A stretch of 13,327 bases of DNA from Acidobacteriota bacterium (GTDB lineage: Bacteria > Acidobacteriota > Thermoanaerobaculia > UBA5066). The stretch spans positions 1 through 13,327 of the forward strand of contig JAEUQS010000808.1 in assembly GCA_016789625.1 (NCBI GenBank), written 5' to 3'. A program made the translations under genes and the position numbers. The notes beneath the pieces were generated by a model. That model ran no database searches. It was not told the origin of the DNA and saw nothing but the letters and a program-made list of their open reading frames with translations. Of this stretch, positions 6,134-13,327 are shown one piece after another (position 1 is the stretch's first letter; the number at the start of each line of letters is the position of its first letter).

Positions 6134-8013
6134 AACGCCTCGGGACCGCAGGGATTCCCATCGCCGCGTTCCTCCTGGGCACGTTCCTGCGGGTGGTCCG
6201 CTGGGACCGCTGGCCCGAAGGGCCTTGGTCCGACGAGGTCTACGCGATCCGCGCGGCGCGGCTCTACGCGCGGGAGGGCGGGACCTCGATCTTCGGGTCG
6301 TCGCCCCTCGTGCCTCCCGACGCGGGCTTCGTGAACGCCTGGGTGAGCCACGTCTACCTCGCGTACGTCGCGCTCGTCGACCGGCTGGCCGGCGGCGGCC
6401 TCCTCTCGATCCGGGTGCTCTCGATCGGCCCGTCGATTCTGCTTCTCCTCGCGGCGCTGCTCCTCGCGCGAGAGGTCTCGGAGGAGAGGAAGGCGTCCCT
6501 CGCCGCGTCCGCGCTTCTCCTCGCGACGTCGATGTGGCTCCTCACCACCGGGCGTTGGGGCTGGGACGCCGTCGCCACGTCGGCGCTCCTCACGCTCTCG
6601 GCCTACACGGGGGTCTTGTCGAGAAAGCGCGGGTCGGCGATCGCCGCTCTCGCCTCCGGCGCCCTGCTGGGGCTGGCCCAGTACGGTTACGTGGCGGCGC
6701 GCCTCGCGCTCCTCGTGCCTGCCGTCCTCCTGGCGTCGGCGCTCCTCCGGAGAGACCGGGCCGGGCTGCGGCGGCTCGGAGCGTTGGTCCTGGGCCTCGT
6801 TCTCGTTTCAGCGCCCCTCGTGATCCATCTCTCGACGCACCCCGAGCGTGCCCTCGCCCGCGCCGCGGAGGTCGGGGTCCTCGCGTCGGGAGACGCGGGG
6901 AGCGCCCTCCTGGCGAACACCCGCGACCTGTCGGACATGCTCCTCGTGCGGGGGGACCCCAACGCGCGCCACGGGGATCCGGCGCGGCCCGTCCTCCCCT
7001 TGCTCGTCACCGGCCTGGCGCTCCTGGGCCTCGCGGCGGCGGTTCGAAGGCGCGACGCGGACGCAGGCGAGGTCGCTCTCTGGGCCGGGGCTCTTCTCCT
7101 CGGAGCTCTCCTGGCGCGCACGCCAGGTGGAAACGCCTATCGCATCTCTCCGGCGGCGCCGTTTCTCCTCGTCCTCGCGGGGGTCGGCACCGGCGCGCTT
7201 CTCGCGCTCCTGCCCGGGCAGGCCGGTAGGACTGCTTCGGGTATCCCGCCCATCGGCGGGATACCCGAGCGCGCGAAGCGCGGCGGAGCCGTCGTTCTCG
7301 GTGCCGCGCTCCTCGTGACCGCGGCGCTCGAGGTCCGCGCGTTCGCGGGCTGGGCCCGGACGCCCCTCACGTTCGGCGCGTTCGGCGGACCCGAGAGGGA
7401 GCTGGCGGACGCGATCTCCCGGGAGCTCGAACGGGCGCCCGCTGATGTGATCCTCCATCCCGTGGCGGCGGCCCGGAACCCCATCGTCGTCGAGATGCTC
7501 CTCTCGCGCCCTGACGACCCGCGGCCCGCGGCACGGGTCGCGGACCTGCTGGGACCCGTGCCCTACCGCTTCCTGCCGGAAGCGGACGTTCTCTACGCGG
7601 GAGGAGCCGCTCCGGCGGGCGCCGTCGAGATCGCTCGCGCGCCGCTTCGTCCCGGCCTTCCCGAGTGGCGCCTCTACCGCATTCCGAAGAGCCTCGCCCG
7701 GGCCGAGGCCCAGCGGCGGCTCGAGGGCAGCTGGTTCCCGCCGTCCGGCGGATCGTTTCGCGCCGAGGAAGGCGGCCTCTACACGTTCCGATCGAAAGGA
7801 CCGCTGTACCTTTCGATGGGCGGGGAGCGCCGCGGACCGTTCGCGGGTGCCGTGGGCCTCCTCCTCGAGAAGGGCCTGCACGATCTCTCCGCAGAGTCCG
7901 AGAGCGAGGTCCACGTGGTCACGCCGTCGGGGTTCGAGGCGCGGCCGATCCCGCCGGCGGGACGCCTGGGGGGATCGAGAAGCCCCCGGGATCAAAGTGA
8001 GCTTCAGCGATAG
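6130..8013 (+). CDS. Membrane glycosyltransferase, GT39/PMT (ArnT-like) family
   Basis: A 627-aa polytopic protein of the GT-C type, which moves sugars from a lipid-phosphate donor on the outer face of the membrane. After a first helix (about 9-22), the first loop has PEGPWSDEVYAIRAARL, with the acidic pair D35-E36 typical of the GT-C catalytic loop. About ten more hydrophobic segments follow up to about residue 400, including LLLLAALLLA, ALLLATSMWLL, ALLVPAVLLASALL and LGLVLVSAPLVI. LLVRGDPNARHGDPARPVLPLL at about 271-292 is a typical GT39 context. Residues about 410-627 form a soluble domain, probably periplasmic. The start is the ATG in the ATGA overlap with the upstream gene, with GGGG nearby. 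The stop lies 10 bp inside the 3' end of the convergent phosphatase gene. A palindrome at 7237-7268 encodes a hydrophilic loop (about 366-386). Acceptor and donor are unknown; ArnT, PMT or O-antigen-type roles all fit. Confidence 0.82.
   Translation: MKRLGTAGIPIAAFLLGTFLRVVRWDRWPEGPWSDEVYAIRAARLYAREGGTSIFGSSPLVPPDAGFVNAWVSHVYLAYVALVDRLAGGGLLSIRVLSIGPSILLLLAALLLAREVSEERKASLAASALLLATSMWLLTTGRWGWDAVATSALLTLSAYTGVLSRKRGSAIAALASGALLGLAQYGYVAARLALLVPAVLLASALLRRDRAGLRRLGALVLGLVLVSAPLVIHLSTHPERALARAAEVGVLASGDAGSALLANTRDLSDMLLVRGDPNARHGDPARPVLPLLVTGLALLGLAAAVRRRDADAGEVALWAGALLLGALLARTPGGNAYRISPAAPFLLVLAGVGTGALLALLPGQAGRTASGIPPIGGIPERAKRGGAVVLGAALLVTAALEVRAFAGWARTPLTFGAFGGPERELADAISRELERAPADVILHPVAAARNPIVVEMLLSRPDDPRPAARVADLLGPVPYRFLPEADVLYAGGAAPAGAVEIARAPLRPGLPEWRLYRIPKSLARAEAQRRLEGSWFPPSGGSFRAEEGGLYTFRSKGPLYLSMGGERRGPFAGAVGLLLEKGLHDLSAESESEVHVVTPSGFEARPIPPAGRLGGSRSPRDQSELQR
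7237..7268. repeat. Near-perfect hairpin palindrome inside the glycosyltransferase gene
   Basis: Fourteen-base arms TCGGGTATCCCGCC (7237-7250) and GGCGGGATACCCGA (7255-7268) pair perfectly around the four-base loop CATC. Further out, GCTTCG (7234-7239) could alternatively pair with CGAAGC (7274-7279). The element is in frame and encodes part of a Gly/Pro/Arg-rich loop (SGIPPIGGIPERAKRGG) between two membrane helices. Its shape is that of a REP-like or small palindromic insertion element tolerated in a loop. Only one copy is visible here, so that it is a dispersed repeat is inference. No T-run follows, so a terminator is unlikely. Confidence 0.65.
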
Positions 8014-9632
8014 CGGGCGTTCGCCACGAACGGGCGGTCGCCCACCCGGAGCGACAGCTCGAGGAGGTCGCTGCCGTCGCCCTTGGGGCGCCGGTCGTCG
8101 GGCTCCACCGGCGTGGTGCAGGTGATCGCCGTGGCCGAGATCGAGCAGCTCGGGGTCGGGAACCCGGCGCCCGGCTGCCGGAGGGTGAGACCCGAGGGGA
8201 CGAAGCGCATCGAGACGAGAGTGATCGGCTCGTGGGTGGCGATCTCGCGGTCGAACTTGATGGTGAAGACGTACAGACCGTCTTTCTGAACCACGATCGC
8301 GTCCTTGATGATCCCGGCGGCGATGGGCGCTCCGGTGCTGCCAGGCAACGCGGCATGAAGGGGCGGCGCGACTGTGGCGACTGTGGCGACGGGGGCGGAG
8401 GCTGCCGCCGCGGACGCAGCGGTTTTCGACGCGACGCCGGACGGCGCCGAAGCAGGCACGAGCGCCGGCACGATCCGGGGGCCCGCGTCCTCGTGGCCCC
8501 CGGTCTCGAGGGGGGACGCGGGCTCGAGGGGGACTTCCTTCTCGGGAAGGGCCCCTGCCAGCGTCGGCAGAGGACGCGGCGCGGGCGCTGTCTCGGTGTG
8601 GGGCGCGCCGTCCGCCTCCCGGGGCGCCGGCAGCTCCCTCAGCAGGAAGAACGCCGAGACCCAGGCGGCGGCCAGCACGAGCGCCGCGAGGGTGAAAGCG
8701 GCTCCGCGGCGGCGGGGTGCGGGCTGGGGCCGGTACGGGGCCGCGGCCGCCAGGCCCCCTTCGGGCCGCATGTTGGGCTGGGTGACGACCGCGCTGTCCA
8801 CGGCCTTTCGCGGCAGGCGGCTCCCCACGAGATACGGGCGGCCCGCCGAGAGGAAGATCACCGAGATGTTGTCCTTCGAGCCCCCCTCGAACGCGCGCGA
8901 GTAGATCTCCTCGATCGCCGCGGCCGGGTTCGGCGAGACCGCCAGCGCCTCGGCGAGATGCTCGGGCCGCAGAACGTCGGTGACGCCGTCGCTCATGAGG
9001 AGCACCCCGTCACCCTCCTCCAGCACCAGGTCCGAGCGCAGGGCCGGCTGGGCCTTCTTCTCGTGCCCGAGGCTGCGGGTGAGCGCGTGGGCGAGCGGGC
9101 TCATCGCGAACTCCTCGAGCGCGCCCTCGGTGAGCCCCAGAGCTTCGCGGTGCTCGGCGAGAGCCGTGTGGTCGACCGAGAGCTGCGAGACGGTGCCTCC
9201 GCGCACGAGGAAGATGCGGCTGTCGCCGAGGTTCGCGACGAAGAGGCGGCCGCCCGGCAGAACGACACCGAGCGCGAGCGTGGTGCCCATCCCCCGCATG
9301 CTGGGGTTCGCCTGGCTCCTCGCGAAGATCTCGTCGTTCGACTCCTGAACCCACTGGCCGATCGCGGCCGCGAGCTCCTCGGGCTTGCCCGACTTCTTGG
9401 CGAAGGCCCGGAGGCGCTCGCTCACCATCTCGACGGCGAGGGTGGACGCGACCTCGCCCGCGAGGTGGCCTCCCATCCCGTCGCACACGAGGCCGAAGGC
9501 GGCGACGGGCGAGCGGGGTCCGAACGTCTCGAACACGATCGAATCCTCGTTCGAGGGCCGACGGCCCGTGCGCGAGAGTCCGTGCGCCGTGATGGCGAGG
9601 GGCTGGTCTTTCACGACGCGTTCTCCCGTCAT
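8004..9632 (-). CDS. PP2C-family Ser/Thr protein phosphatase with a membrane anchor and C-terminal domain
   Basis: A 542-aa protein. Residues about 12-262 form a complete Stp1-type metal-dependent phosphatase domain that removes phosphate from Ser/Thr. The motifs seen are RPSNEDS (E29-D30), LVCDGMGGHLAGE (D51, G52), GMGTTLALG, NLGDSRIFLVRGG (D137), LSVDHT, LLMSDGVTDVL (D215) and GGSKDNISVIFL (D254-N255), so it should be active. A single helix (about 311-331) after an RRR stretch puts the enzyme in the cytoplasm. The C-terminal half is a Pro/Ala-rich linker followed by a beta-rich domain outside the membrane with a close Cys pair (CSISATAITC). I do not recognise that domain. The start ATG at 9632 shares one base with the stop of the kinase-like gene (TGATG); the longer frame up to 9950 runs through that gene. 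The stop overlaps the convergent glycosyltransferase gene by 10 bp. It is the last gene of the efflux operon. Confidence 0.93.
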   Translation of the reverse strand: MTGERVVKDQPLAITAHGLSRTGRRPSNEDSIVFETFGPRSPVAAFGLVCDGMGGHLAGEVASTLAVEMVSERLRAFAKKSGKPEELAAAIGQWVQESNDEIFARSQANPSMRGMGTTLALGVVLPGGRLFVANLGDSRIFLVRGGTVSQLSVDHTALAEHREALGLTEGALEEFAMSPLAHALTRSLGHEKKAQPALRSDLVLEEGDGVLLMSDGVTDVLRPEHLAEALAVSPNPAAAIEEIYSRAFEGGSKDNISVIFLSAGRPYLVGSRLPRKAVDSAVVTQPNMRPEGGLAAAAPYRPQPAPRRRGAAFTLAALVLAAAWVSAFFLLRELPAPREADGAPHTETAPAPRPLPTLAGALPEKEVPLEPASPLETGGHEDAGPRIVPALVPASAPSGVASKTAASAAAASAPVATVATVAPPLHAALPGSTGAPIAAGIIKDAIVVQKDGLYVFTIKFDREIATHEPITLVSMRFVPSGLTLRQPGAGFPTPSCSISATAITCTTPVEPDDRRPKGDGSDLLELSLRVGDRPFVANARYR

Positions 9633-10405
9633 CAGGCGGCCATTCCGAGGCCCGCGAGGAGAAAGCGGGAGAGATCGGGCCGCCGCGCGGCCTGGGGCTC
9701 GAGCGCGCGCCTCACGAGAGGCTCGAGGGAACGCAGGGGGCCCAGCTCGAGAGCCGACGGGTCTTCCAGGAAATTGCCGCTCCCGATGTGGGAGAGCTGG
9801 GCGGCGAGGCGGAACGAGAGGGCCTGCCGCACCGAGACGCCGGGCCAGGAGTCGAGAACCTCGGGCGCGGTGAACGGCTCCCAGCTCTCGGAGGGCTCGA
9901 GGCCCGAGAGCGCGGGGCGCGACCGCGTGGCGCGGGGTTCCGCGAGCCACTCGCGGACGGGCAGGGGACCCCCCTTGGGCCGCCGGCGGACGCGGAGTCG
10001 CGCGAGCTCCACGGGCGCGAGGTGGATGCCTGCGAAGCCCGCCTCGTAAGCGGTGAGCTGCGCGGAGGCCAGCCGGCGCACCACGTCGAGGAGCTCGGCC
10101 TCCCCCAGGAGCTCACCCGCCGGAGGGGCCTCGTCGTCTTCCGAGTGATACGCCACGAACGGCCGGCCCTTGACGGCGCTCTCCCCCGAGGAGAGCACCG
10201 CCGGCAGCTCCGCGTGCCGGAGGTGCACGGTGGCCTCGTAGACGCGCGCGAGGCGGGAGGTCTCCCGCAGGCTGTCGGGCGCATGCCCGTCGACGCGAAT
10301 CCACGCGGCCGCCCGATCCCGCTCGCGGCGTGCGCGGTAGCGGTAGGGGACGCCCGTCTGCTCGGGGCCGTCGAGCAGCGCGTAGCCCGGAATCCAGGAC
10401 GGCAT
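9632..10405 (-). CDS. Degenerate Ser/Thr protein kinase-like protein (pseudokinase)
   Basis: A 257-aa protein whose order of elements follows a bacterial Ser/Thr kinase but whose catalytic residues are missing. The N-lobe-like part reads YALLDGPEQTG then YRARRER. WIRV (35-38) sits where kinases have A-I/L-K-V, and RPFVAYHSEDD matches the hinge. The C-lobe has AYEAGFAGIHLAPVELARL at about 119-137, where HRDLKPxN is expected: the catalytic Asp position is His128, the Lys is Ala130, and the Asn is not conserved. No DFG is present (VREWLAE stands there). PFTAPEVL (177-184) resembles the APE motif, and the end RALEPQAARRPDLSRFLLAGL is a typical kinase-domain C terminus. Catalysis is unlikely; a docking or scaffold role is more plausible. 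It shares one base with the phosphatase start downstream and lies 17 bp after the adaptor gene. The kinase-fold reading rests on motif order, so it is moderately sure. Confidence 0.68.
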   Translation of the reverse strand: MPSWIPGYALLDGPEQTGVPYRYRARRERDRAAAWIRVDGHAPDSLRETSRLARVYEATVHLRHAELPAVLSSGESAVKGRPFVAYHSEDDEAPPAGELLGEAELLDVVRRLASAQLTAYEAGFAGIHLAPVELARLRVRRRPKGGPLPVREWLAEPRATRSRPALSGLEPSESWEPFTAPEVLDSWPGVSVRQALSFRLAAQLSHIGSGNFLEDPSALELGPLRSLEPLVRRALEPQAARRPDLSRFLLAGLGMAA

Positions 10406-10422
10406 GGAACCGTGATTCTAGG

Positions 10423-11880
10423 TCAGCGGGCGTCCGGTTCGCCGAGGAGAACCCGTTCCCCTTCGTGAAGGCCCGACGTGACCTCGACGGACTGCGCGTT
10501 CGCGTGGCCGAGAACGAGCTCCCGCCGTTCCGGCGCGAGGAACCGCCGGGCCACGAAACAGTGGGCGCCCTTCGCGTCCCGGCGCACGGCTTCGATGGGA
10601 AGGAGCAGGGCGTCCGCGACCCGCGAGCCCCGTACGGAGCCGCGCACCGACATGCCCGGACGGAAGCGGGGGTCGGCCTCGCGGACGGAAATCCGGAGCG
10701 GGAAGCGCCGCGTCGCCGCGGAGGCGTCCCCCGAGAGCGAGCCCACGCTCCGCACGGTGCCCTCGAGCACGCGGTCGGGAAAGGCATCGAGCCGGAGCTC
10801 GGCGGTCTGCCCTGCCGCGAGCCGGAAGAGCTCCGTTTCGGGGACGCTCGCCTCCACGAGAAAGCGCGAGAGATCGGGCAGGAGGAGCACCGGAGTTCCC
10901 GAGAAGACGCCGTCCCCGGCTCGCACCTTGCGCTTGACGCCGGTCTTGTCGAAGACCTCGCCGTAGACGACGAGGCCCGAGGATTTCGCCCTCACCTCGC
11001 AGCTCGCCGCCCGGCGGCTGGCCTCGTCGAGCTGCCTTCGCGCCTCGGCGAGACGCGCCAAGGCCAGCCGGTAGCCGGCTTCCTGCTGGCCCGCCTGCGC
11101 GGCCGCCTTCTGAGCCGAGGAGCTCACCCGCCGCCGCCGCGCGTCGGCCTCGCCCGTCTTCTCCTTCACGAGGTCGGGCAGGGTTCTCACCACCAGCGCC
11201 TCGTGGCGTCTCCGCGCCAGGCCCAGCTCGGCCTCCGCGCGGTCGCGCCGGGCCTCGGCCGTGCGGAACTCGTCGCGCGAGACGTAGCCCTTCGCGAGGA
11301 AGGGCGTCAGGCTCTCGAGCCGTTCCTTCGCCTCGCGAGCGTCGCGCTCCTTCTCGTCGAGGTCGTTGCGGGACTCCTCGAGCGCGAGGTCGCGGCGCAC
11401 GGCGAGGAGCGCGTCGCGCTCCCTCTCGGCGGCTTCGGCGCTGCGGGTCGCCTCGTCGGCCTCGGTGGCGCTCCCGGCCTTTCCCGCGTCGAGCGCGAAG
11501 CGGGCCTGGGCGCTCTCTTCCGTGAGCTCGGTGACCCGCGCGCGGGCCGCGGCCTCCTCGCGCCGGAAGGGCGCGTCGTCGAAGCGCAGGACCACGTCGC
11601 CGGGAGCCACCAGGGAGCCCTCCTCGGCCAGGAACACGAGCTTCATCTCGAGGCCCGGAACCTCGACGCCGTAGACGTCGGAGGTCTCCGGGAGAAGCGT
11701 CCCCGCGAACGGCACGCTCTCTTCGAGGCTGCCGCGCGAAACCCGCCACTCGCCCTCTCGCGCGCCGAACGGACGCAGCACCGCGGCACCGAGGAACACG
11801 AACACGGCCGCGAAGAGGATCCCCACCAGCCGCCTCGGGGAGGGAGCGAGGAAACGGCGGACCGCGTCTCTCGGGTTCAT
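10423..11880 (-). CDS. HlyD/MacA-like periplasmic adaptor (membrane fusion protein)
   Basis: A 485-aa adaptor that would bridge an inner-membrane transporter and a TolC-type channel. A single N-terminal helix (about 18-36) follows a basic segment, anchoring it in the inner membrane. A first barrel/lipoyl half is at about 45-103 (VYGVEVPGLEMKLVFLAEEGSLVAPGDVVLRFDD). A long charged coiled-coil region spans about 105-295, rich in Arg/Glu/Ala. The second lipoyl half is at about 296-330 (VRAKSSGLVVYGEVF) and a beta-barrel at about 340-420 (VEASVPETELFRLAAGQTAELRLDAFP). The FRPGMSVRGSV stretch typical of HlyD/MacA adaptors comes before the membrane-proximal end. The hairpin is longer than I would expect for a standard MacA. 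The ATG overlaps the TolC-family stop as ATGA, so the two genes are coupled. Substrate unknown. Confidence 0.88.
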   Translation of the reverse strand: MNPRDAVRRFLAPSPRRLVGILFAAVFVFLGAAVLRPFGAREGEWRVSRGSLEESVPFAGTLLPETSDVYGVEVPGLEMKLVFLAEEGSLVAPGDVVLRFDDAPFRREEAAARARVTELTEESAQARFALDAGKAGSATEADEATRSAEAAERERDALLAVRRDLALEESRNDLDEKERDAREAKERLESLTPFLAKGYVSRDEFRTAEARRDRAEAELGLARRRHEALVVRTLPDLVKEKTGEADARRRRVSSSAQKAAAQAGQQEAGYRLALARLAEARRQLDEASRRAASCEVRAKSSGLVVYGEVFDKTGVKRKVRAGDGVFSGTPVLLLPDLSRFLVEASVPETELFRLAAGQTAELRLDAFPDRVLEGTVRSVGSLSGDASAATRRFPLRISVREADPRFRPGMSVRGSVRGSRVADALLLPIEAVRRDAKGAHCFVARRFLAPERRELVLGHANAQSVEVTSGLHEGERVLLGEPDAR

Positions 11881-13265
11881 GGGAGCTCGGTGAAATTCTG
11901 CGGCAGGAGGCGCCCCGAAGCGAACAGGGCATCCAGGGTGGCGAGCACGATCTCGCGACGGGCGCGAAACGCCAGGAGCCGCGCGTCGTTCAGCGAGGTG
12001 TCCGCGTCCACGACGTCGAAGTTGCTCGAGAGCCCCTTCTCGAACCGGAGCTGCGCCACTTCGCGCTGCAGCTCGGCGTCCGCGAGCGACAGCTCGGCGA
12101 TCTCGAGGTTCGTCTCGGCCGTCGCCAGCCGCCGGTAGGCGCGCGACACCTCGCGGGCCAGGTCCTCCTCGAGCACCAGCGCGTTCCGCCGGCGGGTCTC
12201 GAGCTGCACCTCGGCGATCCGCGTCTGGGCGAGGTTGGGTCCCACGTTCACGTCGTAGCGCGACGTGAACGCGAAGCCCAGCGAGCCCTCCGCGTTGCGC
12301 GACGCGGACGAGAAGCCGTCCCCCGTGCCCACGCGGTCGTACACGAGGAGCCCGTCGAGGGACGGCAGGAGCGCGCTGCGGGAAACCCGGAGGCTCGCCT
12401 TCGCGTCCTCCACGAGGGAGCGCGCCTCCACGGCCTCGAGGCGGCGCTCCCGGACCTCCTCGAGCGCCTCGGCCAGCGGAGGCAGAGCGACCGGGACCTG
12501 CGGGCTGCCGTCCAGGCAGAAATCCGCATCGGGACCCAGCCCCAGCGTGCGCCGGAGCGCGTCGCGGGCGTCGGCGAGGGCGTTCGCCGAGGAGCTCTTG
12601 GAAAGGGAGGCCTGGGAACGCAGCTGGCGCGCGCGCAGCACGTCGAGGCGCGACACCGAGCCCGCGGCGAAGCGCGCCTCGCTGAACGCGAGCAGCCGTT
12701 CGGCGCGCGTCTCGGCGTCCTCGGCCACGCGCAGGGTCTCCTCGCTCTCGATCACCGAGAGAAGGCTCTGGTAGACGAAGACCACGGTGCGCTGGCGCGC
12801 GAGCTCGAACGTGCGGCGCTGGCTCTCGGCCGCGCGGCTGGCCACGCGGAGCGGCTCCCGCGACACGGCGGGGTCCGCGCCCCGCAGGAGCGGCTGCGAA
12901 AGGGTCGCTCGGTAGGTCGCCGTGGTGTCGCTCGTGGGGGCGAGGTCGCTCTGCCGGTACACGTTGCCCGAGAGGGAGAGGACCGGTCCGAACGGCGTCC
13001 TCTCCTCGATCGTGAGCCCGTAGGACGACGAGCGCGGGCCGTCTCCGCCGGACTGCGAGAGGTTGGGAACGATGCGCGGCAGGTACGTCGCCCGGACGCC
13101 CGCGGCGGCGTACTCCGAGGTGAGGGCGGCCTCGCCCGCCGTGAGCAGCTCCGGGTTCCGGGCGAGCGCGAGCCTCACGGCCTCGCCCGCCGAGAGGCGC
13201 GGAGGCGGCGCGGCCGCGCCGGAGCCGAGCAGCGCGAGCACGAGGAGCGGGACGGCGGGGCTCAT
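11877..13265 (-). CDS. TolC-family outer-membrane efflux protein
   Basis: A 462-aa outer-membrane channel protein that would export substrate across the outer membrane with the adjacent adaptor and permease. It starts with a hydrophobic leader (about 1-19, ending GAAA), then LSAGEAVRLALARNPELLTAGEAAL, the classic first helix of the OEP family. Two similar halves follow, each with helices and strands. YRATLSQPLLRGADP (about 122-136) and YDVNVGPNLAQTRIAEVQ (about 338-355) are the repeated strand/helix junctions. RFAAGSVSRLDVLRARQ and RFEKGLSSNFDVVDADTSLNDAR are the paired F/G-x-x-S/D-V-L motifs of TolC proteins. The leader has no Lys/Arg before its core, which is unusual for Sec; a start further upstream is possible, but no start codon with a site was found in the seven bases to the previous gene. 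The stop overlaps the adaptor start by ATGA. Confidence 0.93.
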   Translation of the reverse strand: MSPAVPLLVLALLGSGAAAPPPRLSAGEAVRLALARNPELLTAGEAALTSEYAAAGVRATYLPRIVPNLSQSGGDGPRSSSYGLTIEERTPFGPVLSLSGNVYRQSDLAPTSDTTATYRATLSQPLLRGADPAVSREPLRVASRAAESQRRTFELARQRTVVFVYQSLLSVIESEETLRVAEDAETRAERLLAFSEARFAAGSVSRLDVLRARQLRSQASLSKSSSANALADARDALRRTLGLGPDADFCLDGSPQVPVALPPLAEALEEVRERRLEAVEARSLVEDAKASLRVSRSALLPSLDGLLVYDRVGTGDGFSSASRNAEGSLGFAFTSRYDVNVGPNLAQTRIAEVQLETRRRNALVLEEDLAREVSRAYRRLATAETNLEIAELSLADAELQREVAQLRFEKGLSSNFDVVDADTSLNDARLLAFRARREIVLATLDALFASGRLLPQNFTELP

Positions 13266-13272
13266 GAGCCGC

Positions 13273-13327
13273 TCAACCCTGATGGAGCGCGCTGGCGGGG
13301 TCGATGCGCGCGGCGCGGCGGGCCGGG
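13273..13327 (-). CDS. C-terminal tail of a MacB/FtsX-like ABC permease (cut by window edge)
   Basis: Only the last 17 codons and the TGA stop are in the window. They read PARRAARIDPASALHQG, which matches the P-A-x-R-A-A-R-x-D-P-x-x-A-L tail that ends MacB/FtsX-type (and LolC-type) permeases. The stop lies seven bases before the TolC-family start, so the genes should be one operon: permease, outer-membrane channel, adaptor. The identification rests on a short but distinctive C-terminal signature. Whether the ATPase is fused or separate cannot be seen. Confidence 0.7.
   Translation of the reverse strand, partial: PARRAARIDPASALHQG

Noticed and set aside
8018..8032. Small hairpin CGTTCG-CCA-CGAACG just after the glycosyltransferase stop as a terminator
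   Set aside because: The stem is only six bases, has no T-run, and lies inside the phosphatase coding end; chance occurrence is plausible.
8371..8390. Tandem repeat of ACTGTGGCG, two copies
   Set aside because: It falls in the Ala/Pro-rich linker of the phosphatase and encodes VATVAT; simple low-complexity slippage explains it.
9633..9950. Upstream open extension of the PP2C gene
   Set aside because: It runs through the kinase-like gene in another frame and lacks any PP2C motif; ATG 9632 overlaps that gene's stop.
10330..12138. 602-codon plus-strand open frame opposite the adaptor gene
   Set aside because: It is the complement of the HlyD-type adaptor and TolC genes, which have clear domains; no motifs of its own.

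Overview
This is a GC-rich window (about 70% by eye), densely packed, with codons that mostly end in G or C. It codes for a TolC-type outer-membrane efflux protein, so the host is almost certainly a diderm (Gram-negative) bacterium. The mix of a HisKA-REC-cyclase signalling protein, a PP2C phosphatase, a kinase-like protein and a PyrK/PyrDB dihydroorotate dehydrogenase would suit an Acidobacteriota-like or Myxococcota-like lineage. That placement is inference; no rRNA or marker gene is present to settle it.

The layout is four transcription units in alternating directions. (1) 1-1938, plus strand: the 3' part of a signalling gene with a HisKA-like helix pair, a receiver domain, a class III nucleotide cyclase and a divergent PilZ-like tail. 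(2) 4423-1922, minus strand: a compact pyrK-pyrD-pyrF operon for the last steps of UMP synthesis (dihydroorotate to orotate, then OMP to UMP). (3) 4457-8013, plus strand: two membrane proteins overlapping by ATGA. The first is an alkaline-phosphatase-superfamily, phosphodiesterase-like protein that appears to have lost its metal ligands. The second is a GT39/PMT-like lipid-linked-sugar glycosyltransferase. (4) 13327-8004, minus strand: an efflux-type operon with the tail of a MacB/FtsX-like permease, a TolC-family outer-membrane protein, an HlyD/MacA-like adaptor, a degenerate Ser/Thr kinase fold and a membrane-anchored PP2C phosphatase.

Intergenic space is almost absent. Both convergent junctions overlap (17 bp and 10 bp), the only divergent junction is 33 bp, and co-directional genes overlap or sit 1-17 bp apart. 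No tRNA, rRNA, CRISPR array, transposase or integrase was seen, and there is no gene-free stretch over 300 bases.

The most unusual content is the efflux operon carrying a pseudokinase plus a transmembrane PP2C phosphatase, which suggests a tripartite pump tied to protein phosphorylation. Next come the apparently dead phosphodiesterase paired with a glycosyltransferase, and a 14-bp-arm palindrome inserted in frame within the glycosyltransferase gene.
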